In this document: positions 7,947 through 19,300 of the stretch, piece by piece
How the letters are laid out: every line of letters begins with the position of its first letter
Position numbering within the stretch: position 1 is the stretch's first letter
Assembly: GCA_017394765.1 (NCBI GenBank)
Contig: JAFPXF010000084.1
Span: 1-21,243 of the forward strand
Direction: 5' to 3'
DNA: 21,243 bases
From: Bacteroidales bacterium
GTDB lineage: Bacteria; Bacteroidota; Bacteroidia; Bacteroidales; WCHB1-69
Position numbers and translations under genes: made by a program
Notes under the pieces: model-generated
What the model saw: the letters and a program-made list of their open reading frames with translations, nothing else
Databases searched by the model: none
Told to the model about the DNA's origin: nothing

Positions 7947-8441
7947 TTACACATCTTCGAAAATGTATTGTTCATCAAATTTTACCTCCGCCTTCTTCAG
8001 CATATCCAGATACTCCTCCCTGAATGTTCTTTTGGTATGATGTCGCTCCTGATCTTGAATATACTGGACCACCTTGGGAACCTGACTCCTGGAATATGAG
8101 AACGCGCCATAACCTGTCTGCCAAGCAAACTCCCCTACACAAAAGCCTTTTTGGTTAATCCATTCCGACGTCTCGCGCTTCACCAACATCATCAATGAGG
8201 ATAATGATTGTGTCGGACGCATCCCGAACAAGATGTGAATATGATTGGCCGTTCCTCCAACAGCCAGGATCTGATGGCCCTGCTCCTGAACAATAGCCGT
8301 TGTATATTGGTATAACCGCTCACGCCAGGAAGGTTCAATCAATGCCTCCCGATACCGAACAGCGAATACCGTCTGTATGTGAATCTGCGTATAGGTGTTT
8401 GTTTTAGTGTTTTTGGATTTTGGATTCATTTGGGTTTTCAT
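7947..8441 (-). CDS. Y1 (HUH) REP-associated transposase, RAYT-like / IS200-type TnpA
   Basis: This is a single-strand DNA transposase of the Y1_Tnp family. Counted from the ATG at 8441 (164 residues) it has the HUH metal motif HIH (67-69) in ANHIHILFGM. It also has the family signature WQTGYGAFSYSRSQ, and YIQDQ with the nucleophilic Tyr (127) and metal-helping Gln (131). All catalytic residues are intact. An in-frame ATG at 8513 lies upstream of the -7 box at 8465-8472, so 8441 is preferred; a further ATG is at 8429. No tnpB or other cargo is present. Palindromic elements A and B lie on both sides, 66 and 180 bases away. That arrangement fits a RAYT with its REP/BIME sequences better than a plain IS200. 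A simple IS200 copy cannot be excluded without finding its ends. Confidence 0.9.
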   Translation of the reverse strand: MKTQMNPKSKNTKTNTYTQIHIQTVFAVRYREALIEPSWRERLYQYTTAIVQEQGHQILAVGGTANHIHILFGMRPTQSLSSLMMLVKRETSEWINQKGFCVGEFAWQTGYGAFSYSRSQVPKVVQYIQDQERHHTKRTFREEYLDMLKKAEVKFDEQYIFEDV

Positions 8442-8464
8442 TTTTGTGTTATTGAATAGGGCTG

Positions 8465-8472
8465 CAAAAATA
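8465..8472 (-). promoter_or_regulatory. -7 box of the transposase gene
   Basis: The minus strand reads TATTTTTG followed by CAGCC. The transcription start would fall near 8458, about 17 bases before the ATG at 8441, which decides the start choice. Confidence 0.55.
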
Positions 8473-8565
8473 AAAAATATTGTAAAATATTGATTATCAA
8501 TTATTTTTAACAATCAATTGTTAAAATTCGGATTTTCATATTCGTGTCACCTGCCCCCGCACACC

Positions 8566-8606
8566 CATCCACACACCCCCGCAGGCCGCTGGCCTGCGTA
8601 TGGATG
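8566..8606. repeat. Minimal REP-like element C
   Basis: A 7-bp palindrome GCAGGCC/GGCCTGC with loop GCT (8581-8597) is enclosed by short outer arms CATCCA (8566-8571) and TGGATG (8601-8606). It is similar in design to elements A and B but has one hairpin and no 57-bp core. Seen directly; membership of the same family is inferred from the shared loop and CCCC-rich flank. Confidence 0.65.
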
Positions 8607-8620
8607 ACAATGGCCACCCT

Positions 8621-8722
8621 TCCTACGCACCCCTGCACGCCGCTGGCGTGCGCGTTCTGCAATAACACAATGCGCCGTCAAAAACAACAAGACAGGCCAG
8701 CGGCCTGTCGGGGTGCGTAGGA
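8621..8722. repeat. REP-like palindromic element B with one 57-bp unit
   Basis: Perfect 13-bp terminal inverted repeats TCCTACGCACCCC (8621-8633) and GGGGTGCGTAGGA (8710-8722) enclose two palindromes. These are GCACGCC/GGCGTGC with loop GCT (8635-8651) and GACAGGCC/GGCCTGTC with loop AGC (8691-8709). The 39 bases between them match the first core unit of element A. The second hairpin is identical to that of A over 19 bases. It lies 13 bases 3' of the symporter stop. On that strand the hairpin is followed by TTGTTGTTTTT, so it could serve as the symporter's terminator. Confidence 0.85.
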
Positions 8723-8734
8723 TTGCTTCGGTCT

Positions 8735-10207
8735 TCAGTCTTTTGTTGGATTATTCCAGAAATCCGCGTTTTCGACGTTCATTTTTTGTGGGTCGAACAC
8801 GGGATCTTTCCCTTCTTTTTCCTGTTTCTCGTAATCTTTCAGTGCCCGGATGGCCTTGGGTGACAGCAGCAAAATGACGATGATGTTGATCCAGGCCATG
8901 GCCCCCACCCCGATGTCACCCGCGTTCCAAGCCGTGCGTGCCTCTTTCATGGAGCCAAACACCACGGCTATCAGGATGCAGACGCGCAACACGCGTATGG
9001 CCACCTGCTCTTTTCTTCCTTTGCCGAAAAGATAGACGATGCTGGTCTCGGCATAGTAGTAATACGCCATGATGGTGGTGAAGGCGAAGAATGCCAGGGC
9101 CACGGCCACCACCACATTGCCCGGCGTGGTGCCTAACAGGGTGCCGATGGCAGTGGAAGTGTAGGAGACATCCGGTGCGCCAAGGTTATATGCCGAGCGG
9201 AAAAGCACCTCGCCTGTACTGGCATCCATCACATTGTAGGTTTTCACCGCCATGATCATCACCGCAGTGGCCGAGCAGACAAGCAGAGTATCGACATACA
9301 CAGAGAACGCCTGCACCAAGCCCTGTTTCACGGGATGCGAGACTTTGGCGGCTGCAGCCACAATGGGACCCGTGCCCTGTCCCGCCTCGTTGGAGTATAT
9401 CCCACGTTTCACGCCCCACGCAATGGTGCTGCCGATAATGCCGCCAAAAAGCTCATGCATGCCAAAAGCCCCTTTGAACATGTCCGCGAAGACCGACGGT
9501 ATGGCCGAAGCGTTGCATATCAGCACCACAATCGCCAGAACAATATAGAGGATCGCCATAAAGGGAGCCACAATCTGTGCCACATTGGCAATGCGCGTCA
9601 CTCCGCCGATGATCACCAGACCCAAGACAAAAGCAACCACGAGGCCCACATATACGGGAGGGATGTGTACGGTGTTGGCCACGGCGATGGCTATGCCGTT
9701 GCACTGCACCTGCGGCAGCAGCAATCCGCACGCTATCAGCGAGCAGACGGAGAAAACCACGGCCAGCCACTTGCAGCGCAGGCCCTTTTCAATATAGTAG
9801 GATGGACCGCCTCGATACTGCCCGCGGTGATGTTCCTTGTAGATTTGCGCCAACGTGGCCTCCACGAAGGCGGATCCCGCACCGAGAAAGGCAATGATCC
9901 ACATCCAGACTATGGCTCCGGGACCGCCATAGCCGATGGCCGTGGCCACCCCCACGATGTTGCCCGTCCCCACACGCCCCGACAGCGCCATGGCAAAGGC
10001 CTGGAACGAGGAGATGCCCGTCTTCTGTGTCTTGTCGGTAGAGAAAAGCAACCGGGCCATCGCCCCGAAACGGCGGACCTGCACAAAACGGGTGCGGATG
10101 GAGAAGTAGAGAGCGGAGAAAAGGCAAAGCGCCACTAACGCCGGACTCCACACTATGGAGGAGAGCGTCTGCGAAAGAGATTCTATAGAGATTGACAGCA
10201 GTGCCAT
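8735..10207 (-). CDS. Sodium:alanine symporter, AGCS family
   Basis: This inner-membrane carrier takes up alanine or glycine with Na+. From the ATG at 10207 it is 490 residues with about ten to eleven hydrophobic helices. It carries the family signature at about residues 79-103, SGRVGTGNIVGVATAIGYGG running into PGAIVWMW. Other conserved stretches are GGPSYYIEKGL and the block YSNEAGQGTGPIVAAAA. The N-terminal motif IVWSPALV...IRTRFVQVR is typical of the family's first helix. An in-frame ATG at 10243 exists but lies almost on the predicted transcription start (box 10253-10260). The shorter form also matches the usual N-terminus. Its 3' end abuts palindromic element B. Confidence 0.94.
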   Translation of the reverse strand: MALLSISIESLSQTLSSIVWSPALVALCLFSALYFSIRTRFVQVRRFGAMARLLFSTDKTQKTGISSFQAFAMALSGRVGTGNIVGVATAIGYGGPGAIVWMWIIAFLGAGSAFVEATLAQIYKEHHRGQYRGGPSYYIEKGLRCKWLAVVFSVCSLIACGLLLPQVQCNGIAIAVANTVHIPPVYVGLVVAFVLGLVIIGGVTRIANVAQIVAPFMAILYIVLAIVVLICNASAIPSVFADMFKGAFGMHELFGGIIGSTIAWGVKRGIYSNEAGQGTGPIVAAAAKVSHPVKQGLVQAFSVYVDTLLVCSATAVMIMAVKTYNVMDASTGEVLFRSAYNLGAPDVSYTSTAIGTLLGTTPGNVVVAVALAFFAFTTIMAYYYYAETSIVYLFGKGRKEQVAIRVLRVCILIAVVFGSMKEARTAWNAGDIGVGAMAWINIIVILLLSPKAIRALKDYEKQEKEGKDPVFDPQKMNVENADFWNNPTKD

Positions 10208-10252
10208 ATAACCTTGTAAAACAGATGCGGGCGGACCCATCATTTTGCGGCG

Positions 10253-10260
10253 CGAAAATA
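10253..10260 (-). promoter_or_regulatory. Possible -7 box of the symporter gene
   Basis: The minus strand reads TATTTTCG, one mismatch to TAnnTTTG, about 45 bases before the ATG at 10207. No clear -33 element was found. Confidence 0.4.
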
Positions 10261-10294
10261 CGACATTTTTCCCATATCGGACAACTTAACGATC

Positions 10295-10338
10295 AAAAAA
10301 TGACGACAGAGACATTGTGTACAATGTCCCCGCCGTCA
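10295..10338 (-). terminator. Strong rho-independent terminator of the giant surface-protein gene
   Basis: On the minus strand the segment 10338 to 10301 folds into an uninterrupted 18-bp stem, including three G-T wobbles, with a tiny loop. Six T residues (10300 to 10295) follow directly. It lies 30 bases past the stop at 10369 and isolates this gene from the symporter gene downstream. Confidence 0.9.
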
Positions 10339-10368
10339 TAAAACCGTCCGGACAATATGGTTCGGTCC

Positions 10369-13300
10369 CTATCGTTTGACGACCTTCCGCACGGCCACCA
10401 CGTTCCCGTCCGCCATGGCTTTCACGAAATAGACGCCAGAAGCGAACCGGGACAGGTCAATTGGGGTGGTTCCATCATTATTCACCGCAACCACAGCCAC
10501 CAATTTCCCGTATGCGTCATACAAATGGATTTTGGTGATTGGATTTTGGTAATCGGTGAATTGCACATTGGCAATGCCCATTGTGGGGTTCGGATAGACG
10601 GTGAGGTTACCAAACTCATGGTCATTGAGACCCGTGTTGACCGTAACTGTCACACTGTCAGAAGCACTGCAGGAACCTTCCGTCACCGTAACGGAATAGG
10701 TGCTGGTCACTGACGGACTTGCGATGATGAACGAAGCCGTCTCACCCGTGCTCCACAGATAAGTCCACCCAGCGTTATTGGGCACCGAAAGCATCGTGCT
10801 CTGCCCTTGGTTGATTTCCAAGTTGCCGCTGATGTTGAACACCGGGGTGTGGTGGATGGTAAGGTGCAGCGTCACCACACTGTCGCAACCGGCTGCGTTG
10901 CTCAAAACACAAGTGTAATCGCCGCTTTCCGTGTAGGTGTTGCCGTACCATGTGAAGCTTTCGCAGGCAACCGCGGTGGTATCACCCGTGGTGGGCTGTT
11001 GGATGGTAAGGTGCAATGTCACCACACTGTCGCAGCCCGCCGCGTTGGTTGTGGTATAGGTGTAGTTGCCCGATTGCGTGTAAGTGTTGCCATGCCACTC
11101 AAAGCTTCCGCAGACAGCCGCAGTGGTGTCACCTGTGGTAGGCTGGTTCACAGTGAGGTACAGTGTCACCACACTGTCGCAACCCGCCGCATTGGTCAGC
11201 GTGAAAGTCGGCACGTTGGTGCTTGCCGTATAGGTGTTGCCGTCAATCCAGGTGAAGCTACCACAGACGGTGTGTTCGTCAATGGCGGCGGTAGGTTGGT
11301 TGACCGTCAGTGTCATGGTGACAACAGAATCGCAACCGTTCACCGTCTGCAAAGTGGCCGTCTGCGTGCCGGCACCGGCAAACGGAACGCCGTTCCAGAC
11401 GATGGGCAGTTCGTTGGCGCAGACCGTTCGGGAATCTGTCATCGCAGCAGGTTGGTTAACAGTCAAATGCAACGTGACAACAGAGTCGCAGCCCGCCGCG
11501 TTGGTTGTGGTATAGGTGTAGTTGCCCGATTGCGTGTAAGTATTGCCATGCCAGGAGAAACTTTCGCAGGCAACCGCAGTGGTGTCGCCCGCGGTGGAGT
11601 GGTTGACGGTAAGGTGCAGCGTGACTGTCGAGTCGCAGCCGTTGACAGCCGTAAAGGTTTGGATGTAGTCGCCAGAAGATGTGTAGGTCTGGCTATTCCA
11701 CTCGTAGATGTCGCAAACAGTTTCTGCGATTTCTGCGGTTTTTGCGGGATAAATCGTGAGGTGCAGCGTCACGATGGAATCGTTACCGTTGCCGGCAGTG
11801 AAAGTCTGCGTGTAGCTGCCCGACTGCGAATAGGTGATGCCGTTCCAGGTGTAGCTGTTGCAAGCCGTGGCGCTGAACTCATTCGTGATAGCGTCCTCCA
11901 AGGTAAGGTGCAGGGTAATCACGGAGTCGCAACCGTGGATGGTCTGCAGCGCATAGGTGTAGTTGCCGGATTCGCAGCGGGGCGTTCCGAACCACACATA
12001 GCAGCTGTCGAACGAAGTGATGTAGAGGTCGGATGAAGCGGGCTGCCAGACATTCACCGTGACGGAGGCCATATTGCTGCAGTTGCTCTCGTTATAGCCG
12101 ATCACCTGCCAATTTCCTGCCGTATTGACCGTAATGGAGGAGTCGGTGCTGCCGTTGCTCCACATATAGGACGCGCCGCCCGTGACGGCAAGTGTAGTGG
12201 ATTCACCGGCACAGAGGTTCGTGTTGCCGCTGATGGTGATGACCGGCGGCTGGGAAACCAGTACAGTGACGGAAGCGGTGCTGAAACAGCCGTCCGCACT
12301 CGTGCCGATGACACTGTACTGGCCGAACATGTTCACCGGAATGGAGGCATTGGTGCTGCCGTTGCTCCACATATAGCTGTCCGCGCCCGTGGCGGTGAGG
12401 ATAGTGCTGCCGCCAGGGCAGATGTAGGTGTTGCCCGTGACGGCCACTTCCGGCAGCGGGTTCACCGTGACCGTGGCGGAAGCTGTGGCGGAGCAGCCCT
12501 CCGCGTTCGTGACCGTAACGGTATAGAGACCGCTAACGGTGGCAGCGTATGTGCTCGTTGTGGTGCCGTCCTCCCACAGATAGGAAGTTCCACCCGTAGC
12601 GGTCAGTGTGGCGGTCTGTCCTTCGCACACCGTGGTGGCACCCGTGATGTTCGGGATCGGCAGCGGCAGGATGGTCAGATGCAGCGTGACGACAGAATCG
12701 CACCCTGTCGCGTTGGTCATGGTGTGGGTATAGTTGCCGGATTGCGTATAAGTTGTTCCATGCCAAGTAAAGCTCTCGCAGGCCACGGCAGTGGTATCGC
12801 CGATAGTGGGCTGGGTGATGGTGAGGTACAGCGTGACCACAGAGTCGCAGCCCGTTGCACTGGTCGCTGTGTAGGTGTAGTCACCAGACTGGGTATAGGT
12901 ATTTCCATGCCATGTGAAGCTGTTGCAGGCCACGGCAGTGGTATCGCCGATAGTGGGCTGGGTGACGGTCAGGTGCAGCGTGACCACAGAGTCGCAGCCC
13001 GTTGCGCTGGTCGCCGTGTAGGTGTAGTCACCGGACTGGGTGTAGGTGTTTCCATGCCATGTGAAGCTGTTGCAGGCCACCGCAGTGGTGTCGCCAGTGG
13101 TGGGCTGGGTGAGGGTGAGGTGGAGGGTGGCGGACTTGCAGCCGGGGACGGTGTCAATATACGGAACAATATCTCCTAAATTATAGAGATGTTCAGCACC
13201 ATTTTGGTCGAAGTAATAGTAGTAATATGTATAGTCCCCTGTTTCGGAATCATAGTCCGTATGAACCTGCAACTGACTCCATCCGTTTGGCTGCAAGTAA

Positions 13301-16300
13301 ATGAAATTCCCATCCGCATCATCATAACCCCATTCACCCCAGTTATTTACATAAAGGTTTCGCACGAGAGCCAATGTCGTGTCTGAGTTCAATGTGTAGT
13401 CACCCGATTCGGTATAGGTGATACCGTTCCAGGTGTAGCTGTCGCAGGTGGTGGCGGAGAGTTCCTCGGACACTGACGGCAGTACAGTCAAATATAATGT
13501 TTCCGTTGAGTCGCAACCGTTGACATTGGTGAAGGAGTGATAGTATTCTCCCGAAGACACAATGGTGTCACCGTTCCATACATAACTGCCGCAAGCTGTG
13601 ACAAGCCAGTACGAGGCATCCGAGAACTTAGCCGTCAGATGCTTTGTCACGGTAGAATCACAGCCAAGAGAGGATGGGTACGTGAGTGTGTAGGTGAAGT
13701 TATAGTAGGAACTGTCTTTCCATACATTGTAATTCAAATAAATGGTTGTATCATAGTAGTCATAGGTTGGATTCAGCCAACCTCCATAATCTTCTTCAAC
13801 CCCACTCTGCCAATATTCAGAAATATAGACAGTCACTGCTTTTACCGAGACGATATGGGTGTTGGTGTCGTATGTCAGTTCATAAGGTATCGAATCGCCA
13901 AATTGGCTTTCCAACATCGCCAAAGTCTGCTGGTACTCCCCAGGGCTCATGATAGATTGCTCGAACGCTCTTTCGCCGACACATAGCGTATCATAAATGA
14001 CCATGGTGTCGGGCCGTATGGTAAGGTGCAGGTTCACCACTGAGTCGCAGCCGTGGATGCTCTGGAGAGTCTGGGTGTAGTCGCCGGAGGTACAGAAGGT
14101 CTCGCCGTTCAAAGTGTAAGAAGCTGTCGCCGCATCAACGGTGAGTTCGGTGGTGTCGGGCTGCCACACAGTGACGGTCACGGAGTCGGTGGAGGAGCAT
14201 CCATTGTTATCGGTAACCGTCAGCTGCCAAGTCCCGGACGAGGTGAAAGTATGTTGCAAAGATACGGTTCCGTCAGACCAAACAAAGTTGTCTTTGGTTA
14301 ACATAACAATATCATCAATCATAAGTGCAGGTCCTCCCAAATGCACAAAGACAACCTTTATGTTTTGGCCAGCCCAATTGTCTAAGTTAACACTCCTTTT
14401 TGCCCAATTGTCAGAACCATATTCTGTTCCACTATAAATCATTGTGGAGCCCGAATTAGATACTACTCGGATCTCATACGATGCGTGTTGTCCATACGCC
14501 GAATTTGCGACCCATTCAAGAGTGGCGCCGGTTGCAGGAATGGTGACGGTCGGTGTTGAAAGGCTGTTTTCATAGGAATAGGATGAGTAATAATTTTGCA
14601 CGAAAGCGATAGCACAATAATTTCCGCTATAAGGGTCAGGAGCCATACCATAATTGATACGACTTGCGGGATACCAGGAATATCCGTCTCCATCTACATC
14701 TATGATTGACCAATCCTCAGACAAACCTGTCTCGAAGTTCTCACTCATAAGTACATTATGAGTGTTCATTGGAGATTTGACAATTATGTTGTCGAGCCAA
14801 ATATTGTTTCCCCAATCACTCTCAAATGTGAATTTGATAATGATATTCCCTGAAATATTTGACAAATCAATTGATTCGCTACGCCACTGCTCATCTGTCG
14901 GCACGAAACTTTGTGATGAGTATCCAGCAACGGTTGACAATTCATTACTGCTTTTCGAATACATTTGGATCCAAGATTCACCATTGTCAGATGAATAGTA
15001 AACACTGAGCTTGTCGTTGTAAATATTGGGATAGCGTCTGTATGCCACATCAAATTGTAAGATTGGCTTATGGAGAGCTACTGTCTTCAGAATTGGCATT
15101 ATGAGTTCGTCGCTACCAGATACATCGAAGGCAGGGAAAATAATGGCATTATTATGATTGCCACTAACATTTTCAATATGTAGATGAGTGTTGGAAAAAG
15201 TCCAATCAGACGGAAATCCTCCATCAAAGTTTTCGTTTAGCATATCATGAGATATTTCTGAACTGATTGCCTCTATAAGAGTACTATCCCCTTCGCAGAT
15301 TTCCGTCAAGCCGCTGAGGGTGAGAGTCGGTTTGGAAAGAACGTTCACATACTGTTCCTTTGTCGTGGAGCAGCCGTTATTGTCTGTGCCAGTCACCGAC
15401 ACCTCCAATGTGTTTTCGGGCAACATGCTGACAGAAGAGGTAGTGGCACCGTTGAACCAGAGATAGCTGTCCGCGCCGACAGCAGTAAACGTGACGCTAT
15501 CCCCTTGGCAAACGATTGCAGGAGCAGAGAGCTGTAGGTTGACCACCGAATTGAAGATGGCAGTGAGCACGGTATCATGCGAGACAGAGATGGTGTGAGG
15601 ATTCTCCATACTTCCATCACTCCAGCCGGCGAACATATGGCAAGAAGAGTCAGTCAGCGTTGCAAATGCGGTGGCGAACGGTTCATCTACAGTGGGTTCT
15701 GTTGCAAGGATGACCGAACCTCCTGTTGAGTCGCTTGAAACCACCGTGACGGAATATTCCCTGAAGTGCGCGACCAAAGTGGTGTCCTGTGTGAGTGCAA
15801 CCGTGCGCGGGTTGTCGGTGTTTCCGTCGCTCCAGTGGTCGAAGACGTAGAAGAAGTTGGGCGTGGCCTCGATGACGGCAGGCTCGGTGCAAGTGCCCTG
15901 CGTGGTAACGTGGACGGTGCCTTGGAGGGTGTCGGCTGGAATGGCGGTGAGGAGGTAGGGTTGGAGGGTTTCGTAGATGTTGTAGAAATAGGAATTCGTA
16001 CTGGTGGAGGAATAGATCCACGCATTGCGATAAGCCTGCGCACTGCCGCAAGGAACATAGACGGGAGTGTTGCGGTTGACAGAATAAAATGTTTGATAAG
16101 AAGATGTCTTGTCAACGGCTGGAGGTGTCTCCAGATAGGAATAGATGGAAGCAATATTTCCCGGGAATGCTCTTTGCCCGATAGTGTCAACAGAACGGCC
16201 AAGAATCAGAGACGAGTATCCCGAGCAACCATTGAATGCATAACCGCCGATGAAGACAACCGAATCAGGAATGGTTAAGGTTCCTGTAATGTGGTTGAGG

Positions 16301-19300
16301 CCGTAGAATGCGTATGGGGGGATGGTTTTCACGTTGTTGCTGATATTCAACGATGTGATGTTTGTGCAGCCGTTGAACACTGTGTAGCTCGAGATGTTGG
16401 AAGTCCCAGCACCCATCATCATTGTGATGCAACTGTCAGCATTAAAGTTCACTTTTGTAAGTTGGGTGCAATCTTTAAAGGCATTGTATCCTATTGATTG
16501 CACACTTTTGCCAATGATTAAGGTGTCAATTCCGGTACAACCATTAAAGGCATTGCTGCTGATTGTCTTTAATGAATCAGGGATGATGATAGTTCCTGTC
16601 AAATGACTACAATCTTCAAAAGCTAATTGGGGAATAAATTTGACATTATTCCCTAAAGTTAAGTTAACGAGATTTGCACAATTATAAAAACAGGAAGTAT
16701 AGTAACCATTACTTTGCGTTGATAACATAGACTCACAGCTGTCGGCGTTGAAAAACAGAGTGGTCAAACCGCTCCAACCATCAAAAGCATACTGATGTAT
16801 GATCTTGACACCTCTGCCGATAACAAGTGTGTCATAACCGCTGCAACCCTTAAATGCATTTTGTCCAATTTCAATTACAGAATTAGGGATTTCCAGTTTT
16901 CCCGACAATTTGGAAAGAGGGGTGCTGTTTCCACCATAGAATGCGTTCTTAGGAATGATTTTAACATTTTCGCCCAAAGACAAATATGTTATATTTGTAT
17001 CTCCAGCAAACCCAACATCAGAATTATATTGTCCTATGGAGGTACAGCTGTCGGCATTGAAAGTAACATAGGTTAAGCCAATACAATTTTTAAAGGCGTC
17101 ACTACCGATGGCTGCGACACCCCGGCCGATAACAAGTGTGCCGAAACTTGTACAGCCATAGAAAGCACCACCTCCGATATTGGTGACGCTATTAGGAATG
17201 TTTAACATACCTGTCAAACTGTTGCAATTGTAAAAAGATTGACCGCCGATGTATTTTACACCTTCTCCTAATATTAGCGAATTGATTCCACCACAATTAT
17301 AGAACGCCCTATACCCTATTGTGTCAACATTGGGGAGATAGAGCGTTCCCGTCAATCCTGTACAATTATAGAAGGCATATTGTCCGATGTATGCCACGGC
17401 ATTTCCTATCACCAATGAATCCAAGCCTGTACAACCGTAGAACGCGTATTGACCAATTGCAGAAACGAGGTTTCCGATTATCAAGGTGTCAATATTATTG
17501 CAACCCGCGAAAGCTCTTTCTCCTATAGTGATGACAGAATCAGGGATTATTAAGGTTCCTGTCAAACCTATTTTGTTGCTAAAAGAATATGGCGGTATAT
17601 ATTTCACATTGTCTCCTATTTGCAAAGATGTGAGATTGCCAAAAGCAGAAGAATAATCGTTGTATATGTATGAAATACAACCAATTGTATCACAACTGTC
17701 TGCATTATAAATAACAGACGTACTTTTATTAAACGCATTCTTTCCTATATATTTTACCTTTCTAGGTATTGTTAAGGTTTCTGTCAACCCGCTACAATCA
17801 TAGAATGCAGCATCCCCAATGTAAAATATAGAGTCAGGTAATACAAGATTTCCCGTTAATGCACTACATCCACTGAAAGCATTGTCGCCTATTATTTTGA
17901 CAGAGTTAGGAAAGTTTAACATACCACTCAAGGTATTACATCCATTGAAAGCGTTTGAAGGAATTATTTTTACGTTGTCCCCAATAGTAAGGGATGATAA
18001 TCCGCTATTTGCAAACACATAACCATTACCGTAATCGTCAATGTACTCTCCACTACCCATATAAATACAGCTGTCTGGATTAAATGTCACAGATGACAAA
18101 GCAGAACATTGGTAAAATGCTGAATTCCCAATAGAGTCCACGGATTTTCCTATTGTCAACGAGACAATTCCAGTACACCGCTCGAAAGCCATATCACCAA
18201 TATTCTTAATTTGATCATGAATTGTTATTGCTCCGGTCAACCCAGAACATCCACTAAAAGCCCATTTCCCGATTGCAGTGACGTTGGATGGAATAATACT
18301 GTTTTTACATCCAACCACAAGTGTGTTTGTGTTTGATTCAACAATTGCCTTGCAATTATTACGACTATCGTAAGTCTGATTATTATTTGACACAGTCAAC
18401 ACCGAAATATTAGGACAAGTCGCGAATGCACCAGGTGCAATAGACGAAACTGTACTGGGTATATTTACAGACGACATGCCGCAGCCGCAAAAAGCTAAAT
18501 GATCAATTTCTGCTAATCCTTCAGATAAGTGAAGATTGGTTATACCAGAAAAATAAAAAGCCCATTTCCCTATACGTGAGACGGAGGGTGGTATGTTTAA
18601 TGTGTCCAAATTATAACAACGAGCAAAGGCGTTATCCGGTATGTTTTTAACGTTATTTCCAATAACTAATTTAAATCCTGTTCCACCACCATAAGAGTGA
18701 GCAACAAATGGTGACATGGCGGTGCTTCCCATATTTATACAACTATCAGCATTAAAGAACACCGTCGTCAATGCAGAACAATAAGTAAATGCGTAATTTC
18801 CAATGGAAGTGACAGATTTTCCTATTGTCACAACGGCTAATCCCTCACAAGATGAAAAAGCATACGCCTCAATTGTAGTCACCGAGTTCGGAATAGTAAC
18901 CGAATCCAAAGAGGAGCAATTATAGAACGCATACCCCCCAATCGTCTCAACCCCATTAGGAATCGTCACCGATGGCAGATTTTGGCAATAATAGAACGCA
19001 TACTCCCCGATACTCGTCACCGTGTTCGGAATCGTCACACCTGTGAGGTTGGAACAATTGCTAAACGCACGGTTTCCGATCGCCGTCACCGTAAAGTGGG
19101 TGCCATTGTAGTTCACCGTGGACGGGATAGTAACACTGCCGGAGTAGCTGTTGTACGACCCCGTGGCGTAGGTCACCGCCACCGTGTTGCTTCCCGTGAT
19201 GTCGTAGTAGATGCCGCCGCTCTGGAAGTTGTAGGCGAAGGCCGCCGGCAACCCCGCCGCCAGCATTAGGAGCATCGCAATGCCCAATCGATAAATCTTT

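Noticed and set aside
7947..8441. Complete IS200/IS605 insertion sequence
   Set aside because: There is no tnpB. I could not identify a single left/right end pair with cleavage-site tetranucleotides. The flanking elements are near-copies of each other rather than distinct LE and RE hairpins.
10807..12036. 409-codon plus-strand reading frame opposite the giant gene
   Set aside because: It is antisense to the repeat array, and its repetitive residues mirror the paired-cysteine units. There is no start context or known domain. The minus-strand protein explains the sequence fully.
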